A DNA stretch of 13,839 bases from contig URKO01000003.1 of assembly GCA_900548415.1 (NCBI GenBank), positions 1 through 13,839 on the forward strand. Direction: 5' to 3'. Below, piece by piece: positions 6,699-13,839 of this stretch. Under the pieces are notes generated by a model, which saw only the letters and a program-made list of their open reading frames with translations, ran no database searches and was not told where the DNA came from. Positions within the stretch are counted from its first letter, which is position 1; each line of letters opens with the position of its first letter. The position numbers and the translations under genes were made by a program. This stretch comes from an uncultured Porphyromonas sp. (GTDB taxonomy: Bacteria; Bacteroidota; Bacteroidia; Bacteroidales; Porphyromonadaceae).

Positions 6699-8456
6699 AT
6701 GATCAAACTTCAGTATCGCACCCTACTCTATTGTCTCGCTACGCTCCTCCTGCTGGGGAGCTTCGCTAGTTGCAAGAAGGCGGAGCGGGAGACGCACACG
6801 CTTCGCATCCTACACACGACCGATGTGCACGGCAACATACTGGGCTACGACTTTGTCCAAGATAGCTGCACGCCTAGCGGACTAGCGCGGGTATCTACTT
6901 ATGTGGCTCAAGTGAGGAAAGAGTACCCAGCGAGCACGCTACTCTTCGACGGAGGCGATGTGCTACAAGGTAATGCGGCAGTTTACTACTCCAACTTTGT
7001 CGATACAGTGCGCACGCACTTCGTCTCTGACGCTATGACGCTACTGGGCTACGACGCAGCCGTCGTGGGGAACCATGACCTAGAGGCTACGCCGAGCGTC
7101 TACCACCGCTGGCAACGCGACATGGCGACACCGTTGCTAGCCGCCAACATCATACACAGCGACGGACCCCTCAAGGGCAAGCCTTACTACTCGCCTTACA
7201 GCGTCCACACGGTCGACGGGGTCAAGGTAGCCGTTCTCGGGCTGATTACTCCATCCGTGCCAGAGTGGATTCCCCAGTCCTCTTACGAGGGGATGACCTT
7301 TGCCGACCCGATCGCCACCGCACATGAGTGGATCCCTACGATCCAAGAGCATGTCCATCCCGACCTGCTCATAGTCCTAATGCACTCGGGGCTAGGCGAT
7401 GGACAGGGAAAGGAGGACGTTGCCCTCCAGATGGCTCGTACGGTCTCTGGCATTGACCTGATCCTCTACGGACACGATCACCAGGCTAATCAGACGACCG
7501 TGCAGAGTCCGTCAGGCTCTCCCGTCCTGCTGATCAATCCTGGGAGCCATGCGAGAAACGTGGCGGACGTAACCGTCTCCATCACCAAGCAAGGTGACAA
7601 AGTGGTCGACAAAAAGATCCAGGGAGAGATAGTCCCCATGGCAGACGTACCGGTAGACTCCGCTTTCGTCAGCTACTTCTCAGACTTTGCGGACACGGTG
7701 CGCAGCTTTATCGCAGAGCCGATCACACAGCTCACAGAGCCTCTAGTAGGCGTGGACGCGCTCTTCGGACCTTCTGCTTATATCTCCCTACTTCACCAGC
7801 TACAGCTAGACTTGAGCGAGGCAGACATCTCCTTCTCCGCACCGCATCGTCTCTCCTTGTCTCAGCGAGCTGACACGCTACGGGTACGAAACTTCTTCGA
7901 CATCTACCCTTATGAGAACTATCTCTACAAGCTGCGACTCTCAGGGCAAGAGATACTGGGCTACCTAGAGTACTCTTACGGCTTGTGGTGCGGTCCCGAT
8001 GCCAACACGGGCGAGCATCTGCTCTATCTGAAGGATCAAGCTGACGAGCAACACTTCCCAACAGTTAATCCGACCTTTAACTTCAGCGCAGCGGCGGGCA
8101 TAGACTACACGGTGGATCTGCGCAAAGCTCAAGGCGAGCGGATCTCTATCAAGCAGCTGTCTGACGGACGCATCTTCTCTCCCGATAGCGTCTACATGGT
8201 GGCTGTCAACTCTTACCGAGCTATCGGTGGTGGTGGCCACCTGACGCAAGGTGCTGGTCTTTCGCCCGAAGAGCTACGCCAACGCGTCGTTTGGGTTTCG
8301 CCTCACGACCTACGCTATCACCTCATCGAGTGGGCAAGAAAGCACCAGCCGCTCACACCACCTCGCTACAACAACTGGGCCTTCATACCTAAGGAGCAAG
8401 CTGCGCCAGCGATCGCCCGCGAACGTCGCATCATCGAGGAGAGCCTTAATAAGTAA
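6699..8456 (+). CDS. 5'-nucleotidase/metallophosphatase lipoprotein
   Basis: UshA/CpdB-family phosphoesterase of 585 residues that removes phosphate from extracytoplasmic nucleotides or cyclic nucleotides. The N-terminus is a lipoprotein signal: hydrophobic 8-23 and lipobox FASC, giving lipidated C25. Dinuclear metal ligands are D42 and H44 (TTDVHGN), D87 (DGGDVLQG), N125-H126-D127 (VGNHDLE), H229 (MHSGLGDG) and H259/H261 (GHDH). The C-terminal 5'-nucleotidase domain from about 340 carries FFDIYPYENYLYKL, FSAAAGIDY and VNSYRAIGGGGH, the nucleoside-binding blocks. All key residues are present, so it should be active. After C25 comes KKAERE rather than the acidic surface-export signal of Bacteroides lipoproteins, which leaves its membrane side open. 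It starts 22 nt after the dehydrogenase. Substrate (5'-nucleotide or 2',3'-cyclic) is not determined. Confidence 0.88.
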   Translation: MIKLQYRTLLYCLATLLLLGSFASCKKAERETHTLRILHTTDVHGNILGYDFVQDSCTPSGLARVSTYVAQVRKEYPASTLLFDGGDVLQGNAAVYYSNFVDTVRTHFVSDAMTLLGYDAAVVGNHDLEATPSVYHRWQRDMATPLLAANIIHSDGPLKGKPYYSPYSVHTVDGVKVAVLGLITPSVPEWIPQSSYEGMTFADPIATAHEWIPTIQEHVHPDLLIVLMHSGLGDGQGKEDVALQMARTVSGIDLILYGHDHQANQTTVQSPSGSPVLLINPGSHARNVADVTVSITKQGDKVVDKKIQGEIVPMADVPVDSAFVSYFSDFADTVRSFIAEPITQLTEPLVGVDALFGPSAYISLLHQLQLDLSEADISFSAPHRLSLSQRADTLRVRNFFDIYPYENYLYKLRLSGQEILGYLEYSYGLWCGPDANTGEHLLYLKDQADEQHFPTVNPTFNFSAAAGIDYTVDLRKAQGERISIKQLSDGRIFSPDSVYMVAVNSYRAIGGGGHLTQGAGLSPEELRQRVVWVSPHDLRYHLIEWARKHQPLTPPRYNNWAFIPKEQAAPAIARERRIIEESLNK

Positions 8457-8499
8457 AGAGGGCGCGGTCCAGTGCCACCGCCTGCCCCTCAACTAGACT

Positions 8500-9291
8500 A
8501 TGACTTGGGTTGACCTCCTGCTCCTACTGATCTTAGCTGGTGGTATCACCACCTTCGGCCGTAAGCGACTGCGCAAGCACAACCCGGTCTACAAAGGCGT
8601 AGAGTGTGACTTCGCCTCGCACTGTGCGCTCAGCATCGAGGAGTCACCGCTCCTGCAGCTGAGCACAGCACTCGAGGGTGCCACGCCCCGCTACCTAGTG
8701 GTAGACACCGAGACCGTATGCTATCTGCACGACACGCTCGATGAGACACAGCTCTCCGCCATTGACACACCGCTCCTAGCGAGTCTCTCGTGGCTTCTCC
8801 TAGACGACGAGCTACGCGTCGTGCGCAGCGAAGACCATCTACTACTCAGTGGCGTGCCTATCACGAGCGAAGCGACCGACTACCACCAGCTGACGACCGA
8901 GTTTGTCGCAGGGCATGGCGAGCCTCCCCAAGCGGTGCTAGAGCTATTCCTCAGAGACCTAGAGACTATACAGATGATCGTGGGGCACAGCCTCGCCTTC
9001 CACCTAGCCGTCCTAGCACACGACCTGCAGCACTACCAATTGTCCAGTGAGGACCTCTGGAGCAAGCGACACTTCTGCACCATGCGCCAAGGCATCAATT
9101 ACCTTATCTCGCACTACCAAGCCGATCCTCTGCAGACACGCATCAGTCTAGAGACGCTTTACAGCAAGCTTCTGTGGGGCCGAGAGGGGCTAGAGATCCT
9201 TTACCAGCTCAAGTCCCGACACGACGTGGTCCTCGCCACGCACTGCTTCATCAAGCTCTACAAAGATCCGACCAGTGCTACCGAGTCGTGA
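8500..9291 (+). CDS. Membrane-anchored DEDD-fold protein, degenerate exonuclease
   Basis: Protein of 263 residues with an N-terminal membrane anchor (WVDLLLLLILAGGITTF) and a basic stop-transfer (GRKRLRKH), so the body should face the cytoplasm. The rest matches a 3'-5' exonuclease of the DnaQ/DEDDh type. Motif I is intact (LVVDTETVC, DxE). Motif II reads IVGHSLAFHLAVL, where the family has GHNxxFD, so the Asp is His. Motif III reads RHDVVLATHCFIKL; the His is kept but the Asp five residues later is Ala. With two of four acidic metal ligands gone, it is probably catalytically dead or altered, perhaps a nucleic-acid-binding or scaffold protein. It follows the nucleotidase by 43 nt and its last 34 nt overlap the opposite-strand transporter. 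The fold assignment rests on my reading of three short motifs in order. Confidence 0.65.
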   Translation: MTWVDLLLLLILAGGITTFGRKRLRKHNPVYKGVECDFASHCALSIEESPLLQLSTALEGATPRYLVVDTETVCYLHDTLDETQLSAIDTPLLASLSWLLLDDELRVVRSEDHLLLSGVPITSEATDYHQLTTEFVAGHGEPPQAVLELFLRDLETIQMIVGHSLAFHLAVLAHDLQHYQLSSEDLWSKRHFCTMRQGINYLISHYQADPLQTRISLETLYSKLLWGREGLEILYQLKSRHDVVLATHCFIKLYKDPTSATES

Positions 9292-10067
9292 CCATGCAGA
9301 ATGTGAACGAGCGTAATAACAATGCCCATCACAATGAAAAGAAGCGACACCCCCACATTGAGCCACTTGCGCCACCGCTGCATGCCGCCAGCGAAACGCG
9401 CTAAGCGACTCATTCCCATCCGTATCAGACCATAGACAGGATAAGCAACACTAGCTGTCAGGAGCGCAAAGAGTCCCAGATAGAGCAGCCCCACAGCACC
9501 TTCTGCCTGAGCAGTCATAGGCACCAGCATACCGAAGTATATCAGTCCCGTAGCGGGGCAGAAGAAGAGAGCCGAGCTAAAGCCCAGCCAGAGGACTCGC
9601 CAGCTCCACGCTCCCTGCCGCTCTAGCGATTGCCTCTGCTCATGATCAGGATCCTCCGCTGGGTGCGTCTGCTCCGCCTCATGATGATGCCCCTCATGAT
9701 CGTGATGATCGTGATGGTCGTGACGGCCGAACAGCCAGAGCAGGACTCCCAGTAGGATAATCAGCGGCCCGAGCCAGTGCTCCAAGCCATACAGAATTTG
9801 CTCCTGTATCTGGAGCGTCTGAATGCTCGTACGCAAGAGCCAGGCCGAGAGCAACCCCAGCGAGAAGTAGAGCAGCGCACGTCCCAGCGCATAGAGCGTA
9901 GCGATCCACCACCCCTGCCGTCTACTCGTCTGCCGTCCCGTCAAGAAGAGTAGCGAGGAGACCACCGTCGCCAGTGGACAAGGATTGATCGCCACGAGGA
10001 GTGCCATCACCACCACCGCCACGAAAGGCGTCGAACTAGTAACCAGTGCTAAAAGATCAGCTTGCAT
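9258..10067 (-). CDS. Polytopic transporter, CcdA/ArsG/TauE-like, His-rich loop
   Basis: Inner-membrane protein of 269 residues with about six membrane segments (near 14-42, 55-78, 98-114, 158-182, 193-215, 236-256). Two internally related halves each carry a Cys-Pro motif: NPCP at 28-31 and FFCP ending at P171. This pseudo-symmetry is typical of the CcdA/DsbD group and of ArsG-type permeases. Between the halves, residues 116-142 hold 11 histidines with many acidic residues (HDHHDHHDHEGHHHE), as in nickel/cobalt or other metal exporters. Metal or metalloid efflux is the best guess; thiol-reductant transfer is the alternative. It starts 29 nt after the porU stop and no promoter is seen between, so it is probably co-transcribed with porU. 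Its 3' end overlaps the converging gene by 34 nt. Confidence 0.6.
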   Translation of the reverse strand: MQADLLALVTSSTPFVAVVVMALLVAINPCPLATVVSSLLFLTGRQTSRRQGWWIATLYALGRALLYFSLGLLSAWLLRTSIQTLQIQEQILYGLEHWLGPLIILLGVLLWLFGRHDHHDHHDHEGHHHEAEQTHPAEDPDHEQRQSLERQGAWSWRVLWLGFSSALFFCPATGLIYFGMLVPMTAQAEGAVGLLYLGLFALLTASVAYPVYGLIRMGMSRLARFAGGMQRWRKWLNVGVSLLFIVMGIVITLVHILHGHDSVALVGSL

Positions 10068-10096
10068 AACGAAACAGATTGCTTAGTCAGATAGGC

Positions 10097-13000
10097 TTAA
10101 CGAACCACAATCTTGCCCGAAGTATAGGCCGGTGCCGAGTCACCCTGCGTCATCCGCAAGCGGTAGATGTAAAGCCCCGGCAGCAAGGCGCCACCCGACT
10201 GTAGCTTAGGCTCCCAGCGTATCAGAGCAGGCGTGTCGTAGACAGAGCGAGCCACCATCTGTGGCGAGAGCGCAACGAGCGCGCCACGATAGTCGTACAG
10301 CTCGATAGTCACATCGACCTCCACGCCTGGCGCGTTGTTGTACACCTCCACGATCAGCGGATCATCAGCCGTCAAGACCCCAGGACGAGCACGGCTCTCG
10401 ACCACCGTCGGTGCTTGACCAGCACGCACCCGGAAGGCAAAGCTACGCACCGTCACATTGTTGCACACGTCCCATACCGTAAAGGTCGCAGTATGATCGC
10501 CATCGGGCAGTTCAGGCAGCAGGTAAAGCACCCGCCCCACACCCGCCTCCATCTCAGAGGCAGTGTAGCTGCTGTTGAGGTTAAAGGTCAAGTCCTCACG
10601 ACCATCCACAACCAGCGTCATGTTGTGTCCTACGCCCGTTCCCGAGAGGTTAATTCCCGAGGCATCAGCCAGCGTAGCAACGAAGAGCGGTGTCGAGCCG
10701 ATCGGATTCCCCATCGAGAAGTTTGGATGACCTAGGTATAGCTCCCGTATCTCTGGCGGTATCGTATCGACCACACTGTGCTCACCCACTCCAGGCTTGA
10801 CACAGATCGCATGGCTCACGCCCATCGCTTCGTATGGCTCGCTACCCTTCGCGTCACTGTAAGCATAGAGATTGATCTTACCATTGCCCCCACTATAAGG
10901 AAGGTCTTTAGGCACTACGAATGAGAAGTCAAAGTGCCCCTCTTTTACCTCAGCGATACCCGCATAGAGGAGTCCCGAGTAATCCTCGAAGGTCCGTATC
11001 TCGTCAGGGTCCTTGCCAGGCGCATTATCAATGTGCGTCTTGACCTGAGCCTTAGCATCAAAGACCGTCACAAAGAGCCGGCCCGTGAAGTCACCCTGCA
11101 CAACCCCCTGACTGCTCGCCACGTAGCCCCGCACCTGCACACTATCCATCGCGTGGAGTGGCACCGCCTCACCCTCCGAGAGGTTGTCGAGCGAGACACC
11201 CGCCAGCTCCGTGAGGACCGTCTCGTAGGCTGGCATACGAAGGCGCAGAGCGGGATCGCCAAGTAGGAAGAAGTTCAACTTATTCGTCGTATCGTAGCTT
11301 ATCAGATCGTTTTTCGCATCACGCATCACGATGCCCATAGGACGAAGGAAACCATCCGCTTGAGGCGTAAAGAGACTCTCATGTAGTGCCCTATTCATCT
11401 GCTCATTAGCTACATCCATCACCACGCGCGTAGTCGTGTAGAGCGCGATAGCCCCACTGGTCGGATTGAGCATGGCCGACTCCCCAGCCGACGTCTGCGG
11501 ATGGTCGTAATTGGTAAAGTCACAAGTCGCCGTGATCCAGACCGGCAGGTGGGGATAGTCAAAGCGCACAATATCTGCCTGCGTCAATATCTGCTCATCG
11601 CTCCACGCTGCAGGCCCCCCGTGTCCCGTATAGTCTAGGAGGAGCAACCCCTTCTGTAGCTCGCCCATCAGCTTGCGGCGCGCATCTGGCACCGAGGTAC
11701 GCCCGCCCACATTTTTGTGCGCGTAGGCATCCATATAGACTTTAGAGACGATCAGCTCTGGCTGCAACCGCTCCATAAGCTGAGCAATGCGGTCCGCCTG
11801 GCTTAGGTGCGAGTAACCATCCATATTGTCCGCTACATAGCAAGCACGTGTACGCCACACCCCTGGCACCTGCTCGCTATCGTAGCGGATTATTTTATCC
11901 ACCACTGCCTCAGCCTCAGCCAGCGTCCGTACCGTCAGACGACCGATACCCACCGAGAGGGGCTGAGCCCCGATACCTACACCACGCTGACCCTCTGAGA
12001 GGAGACCAAAGTAGTCATCCGTCGAGTAGCTGTAGACATTGGTCGAGTTCTCTCCTTGATAAGTCAGCAGGAACTCCGTCTGCTGCAAGTCCCGTGAGCT
12101 CCAGTCTTGCGATACCTTTCGATTGTCGTATGCACCATCGCCCATTAGGAGCAGCAACGGGTGGTAGCTACCCGCACCATGCTCCGCTTCGTAGCGCTGC
12201 TTATAGTTCCACAGCATCAAGCGATAAGCCGTCGCATCGGGCGTGCCACCATTATACTCATCAAAAAGCTCCTGTTGCGTCACCACCTGCACCCGTAGCC
12301 CCGAGTGCGCTCTGTGGTAGATGGCCAAGCGCTCTGCTGCAGGGCGCAATGCTTCTGTCGTGATCATCAGATAGTCCGGCACCGTGTCTAGACGCACCCC
12401 TCCATGAGGCAGTGTCACCACCTGCTCCACAGGATAAGCATCTGTCAGAGCAAAGAGCGTATACTCCACAGGACGGCCCGTTCCGTCTGTCACCGCACCC
12501 GTAAAGGTCAAGGCGCCACCCTGCTCCGCTGCGGACAAGCTCGTTACCTGCCCCTCGGCCGTACATCCCCACAGTTGTAGTGCACCAGCAGAGCCTGTCA
12601 TCCCGATGCGGTGCTCGGCAATCGCGCCTGGCGTTGCGGAGAAATTACGAAAGGCCAACTGTCCCTTGCCCCCATACTGCAAAGCGACTGGTGCCACCAG
12701 TGTCACATAGTCTAGATAAGTCGCCCGCCCTGCAGGTGCTATCTGTAGCTGCGCCTCCACGCTCTGAGCTTCAGAGGGAAGGTGCGCAGCAAAGCGCTTA
12801 GCATGATGAATCCCAGCCAGATAGGTACTCGTGGAGCTATCCTCACTCCACCTGATGACATCTTTGTAGGTCTCACCACCTAGCTGCACCGTCAGCTCCA
12901 GCGTCTGATCTTTGTCAGGTAACCCCACATAAGCCACACCCAGCTGTCCCTCAGCTGCAGACACCAGTGGCGTCGGTAGCGAGAGCGATACCGAAAGCGG

Positions 13001-13579
13001 ATGTCCCCCGATCGGCTCGCCAAAGAGCTTACGTCCCGAGGCACGCAACGAGTGGCGATCCTCCTCATGCACCACATGCGCCAAGAAGCTCGTCCGCACA
13101 GCCGTCTCCGTAGCCTGTTGCGCAACCTGAGAGTCGACACGGTGCGCTGGCAGATCCGCGCGATCAGTCGCTAGGTAGTACCCCTTGTTGCTATAGATAT
13201 TTTGCTGATGGCGGAAGGTCTGCTGCGACACCTCAGGGATCCACTCGGTCGTCCCCGTAGCGTAAAAATAGACCGCCTCATCAGCCACATAGGTGGGGAC
13301 AGGCGTCAGCTGCAAACTGTTATCCTCTAGTACCTCGCTGAGCATCGCTCCGCCTCGCCCGAAGAGACGAACCTCGGCGGGATTGTCTATGCCCGCCTCT
13401 CGCAATGCCGCAAAGGTAACCTTATGCACGCCAGTGCGTGTCACAGAGAGTCGCACCCAGTGTCCCTCACGAAGCGGAGCATAGGATGCGGACTGCGCCT
13501 CCAGTCCCAGCAGCGTGGCAAGCAGCATGACCAGTAGCAGGCAGATAGGTCTGTATATATATAGGAGTCTATGTCTCAT
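10097..13579 (-). CDS. porU: Type IX secretion system sortase PorU
   Basis: Cell-surface gingipain-type (C25) cysteine peptidase that removes the C-terminal signal of T9SS cargo and attaches the new C-terminus to the anionic LPS linking sugar. With this start it has 1160 residues; P. gingivalis PorU has about 1158. The signal peptide has a hydrophobic core (ICLLLVMLLATLLGL) and likely cleavage after LEA. The C25 core contains H653 (YTGHGG) and C686 (TATCDF). Their spacing of 33 matches the P. gingivalis pair as I recall it (H657, C690). Ig-like and beta-sandwich regions follow, ending in a CTD-like GLYIYRLRM...GKIVVR. The frame stays open upstream to 13675, but the -7 box at 13641-13648 lies inside that extension, so translation must start below it. 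The ATG two codons upstream (13585) is an equal alternative. No porV follows. Confidence 0.95.
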   Translation of the reverse strand: MRHRLLYIYRPICLLLVMLLATLLGLEAQSASYAPLREGHWVRLSVTRTGVHKVTFAALREAGIDNPAEVRLFGRGGAMLSEVLEDNSLQLTPVPTYVADEAVYFYATGTTEWIPEVSQQTFRHQQNIYSNKGYYLATDRADLPAHRVDSQVAQQATETAVRTSFLAHVVHEEDRHSLRASGRKLFGEPIGGHPLSVSLSLPTPLVSAAEGQLGVAYVGLPDKDQTLELTVQLGGETYKDVIRWSEDSSTSTYLAGIHHAKRFAAHLPSEAQSVEAQLQIAPAGRATYLDYVTLVAPVALQYGGKGQLAFRNFSATPGAIAEHRIGMTGSAGALQLWGCTAEGQVTSLSAAEQGGALTFTGAVTDGTGRPVEYTLFALTDAYPVEQVVTLPHGGVRLDTVPDYLMITTEALRPAAERLAIYHRAHSGLRVQVVTQQELFDEYNGGTPDATAYRLMLWNYKQRYEAEHGAGSYHPLLLLMGDGAYDNRKVSQDWSSRDLQQTEFLLTYQGENSTNVYSYSTDDYFGLLSEGQRGVGIGAQPLSVGIGRLTVRTLAEAEAVVDKIIRYDSEQVPGVWRTRACYVADNMDGYSHLSQADRIAQLMERLQPELIVSKVYMDAYAHKNVGGRTSVPDARRKLMGELQKGLLLLDYTGHGGPAAWSDEQILTQADIVRFDYPHLPVWITATCDFTNYDHPQTSAGESAMLNPTSGAIALYTTTRVVMDVANEQMNRALHESLFTPQADGFLRPMGIVMRDAKNDLISYDTTNKLNFFLLGDPALRLRMPAYETVLTELAGVSLDNLSEGEAVPLHAMDSVQVRGYVASSQGVVQGDFTGRLFVTVFDAKAQVKTHIDNAPGKDPDEIRTFEDYSGLLYAGIAEVKEGHFDFSFVVPKDLPYSGGNGKINLYAYSDAKGSEPYEAMGVSHAICVKPGVGEHSVVDTIPPEIRELYLGHPNFSMGNPIGSTPLFVATLADASGINLSGTGVGHNMTLVVDGREDLTFNLNSSYTASEMEAGVGRVLYLLPELPDGDHTATFTVWDVCNNVTVRSFAFRVRAGQAPTVVESRARPGVLTADDPLIVEVYNNAPGVEVDVTIELYDYRGALVALSPQMVARSVYDTPALIRWEPKLQSGGALLPGLYIYRLRMTQGDSAPAYTSGKIVVR

Positions 13580-13640
13580 AAGCATTCTAATAACGTGGGT
13601 ATAGCTACTTATAGTATATCCATAGCCACGACCGACAGTG

Positions 13641-13648
13641 CAAATATA
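13641..13648 (-). promoter_or_regulatory. -7 box of porU
   Basis: The minus strand reads TATATTTG, a full match to TAnnTTTG, giving a predicted leader of about 50 nt before the ATG at 13579 or 13585. It decides against the longer 1192-codon reading. The usual -33 TTG is missing; a palindrome occupies that position. Confidence 0.6.
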
Positions 13649-13666
13649 CCACAATCTTCCCTTTGG

Positions 13667-13686
13667 TCTCGGCATCGCCGCCGAGA
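13667..13686. promoter_or_regulatory. Candidate operator at the porU promoter
   Basis: TCTCGGC (13667-13673) and GCCGAGA (13680-13686) are exact reverse complements separated by 6 bp, so the half-site centres are 13 bp apart. On the minus strand the block lies 18 bp upstream of the -7 box and overlaps the expected -33 position. Such placement suits a dimeric regulator. In P. gingivalis some por genes are controlled through PorX/PorY and SigP; whether that applies here is unknown. Confidence 0.4.
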
Positions 13687-13788
13687 GATCAGGGCCGACC
13701 CACTATAATCGCTCTGTCAGGAGCTACACATGAGCAACAAGCGAGGCTTAGATGAGCTCCCTATATATAATAATGTGTCAACCATGGA

Positions 13789-13816
13789 TTGGCTGTTGGC
13801 TGTTAGCTGTTAGCTA
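13789..13816. repeat. Heptamer tandem repeat, 4 units
   Basis: Four consecutive 7-bp units read TTGGCTG, TTGGCTG, TTAGCTG and TTAGCTA. They lie in the non-coding region upstream of porU, next to an AT-rich tract (13761-13774). Short heptamer arrays of this kind are prone to copy-number change by slippage. Confidence 0.85.
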
Positions 13817-13839
13817 TCGGGACCATCGGAGCTATCAGA

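Noticed and set aside
7732..8249. Minus-strand frames within the nucleotidase gene
   Set aside because: They lie opposite conserved catalytic domain sequence and have no family signature.
9690..9725. GATCGTGAT-like short tandem repeats
   Set aside because: They are explained by the codons of the His/Asp-rich loop of the transporter.
11848..12363. Long plus-strand frames inside porU, the longest 171 codons
   Set aside because: They are shadow frames of a GC-rich gene; translations are rich in Pro, Ser, Arg and His without any domain.
13545..13562. TATATATATA run as a promoter
   Set aside because: It lies inside the porU signal-peptide coding region and does not fit the Bacteroidota -7/-33 pattern.

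Overview
The window looks like chromosome from a Bacteroidota bacterium, most likely a Porphyromonas of the asaccharolytica/uenonis type; the genus is an inference. Three things point there: a full-length PorU, the sortase of the type IX secretion system (T9SS); a MetG with a KISTS loop and a C-terminal tRNA-binding domain; and several Bacteroidota -7 promoter boxes (TAnnTTTG) at suitable distances before genes. Bases 1 to about 2050 are visibly richer in A+T than the GC-rich block that follows, which suggests acquired DNA.

Bases 1-2050 are accessory DNA. On the minus strand there is a small excisionase-like helix-turn-helix gene (33-302) with its own promoter. A gene-poor stretch (312-799) follows, with two abutting perfect palindromes at 547-595. 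Next is an intact ISL3-family insertion sequence (about 800-2046) whose transposase is also on the minus strand. The IS may interrupt older mobile-element sequence.

Bases 2047-2345 form a structured intergenic region. It holds a nested imperfect hairpin (2098-2170), a short hairpin (2174-2188), a cluster of TTGGAAA repeats (2230-2270) and a -7 box (2295-2302) for the next gene.

Bases 2346-9291 are five closely spaced plus-strand genes (gaps 12, 17, 22 and 43 nt), probably one operon: metG; a WbpE/PorR-type sugar-nucleotide aminotransferase; a Gfo/Idh/MocA dehydrogenase of WbpB/WlbA type; a 5'-nucleotidase/metallophosphatase lipoprotein; and a membrane-anchored DEDD-fold protein that appears to have lost two catalytic aspartates.

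Bases 9258-13579 run on the minus strand. porU comes first, followed 29 nt later by a polytopic membrane transporter of the CcdA/ArsG/TauE-like group with a histidine-rich loop. The transporter's 3' end overlaps the plus-strand operon by 34 nt. The main biological link is between the two blocks. In Porphyromonas gingivalis, WbpB and WbpE (PorR) help make the sugar that links T9SS cargo to anionic LPS, and PorU performs that attachment. Here a WbpE/WbpB-like pair and PorU lie within about 7 kb. The last 160 bases are non-coding and carry a palindrome at the porU promoter and a short heptamer tandem repeat. I found no tRNA, rRNA or CRISPR array.
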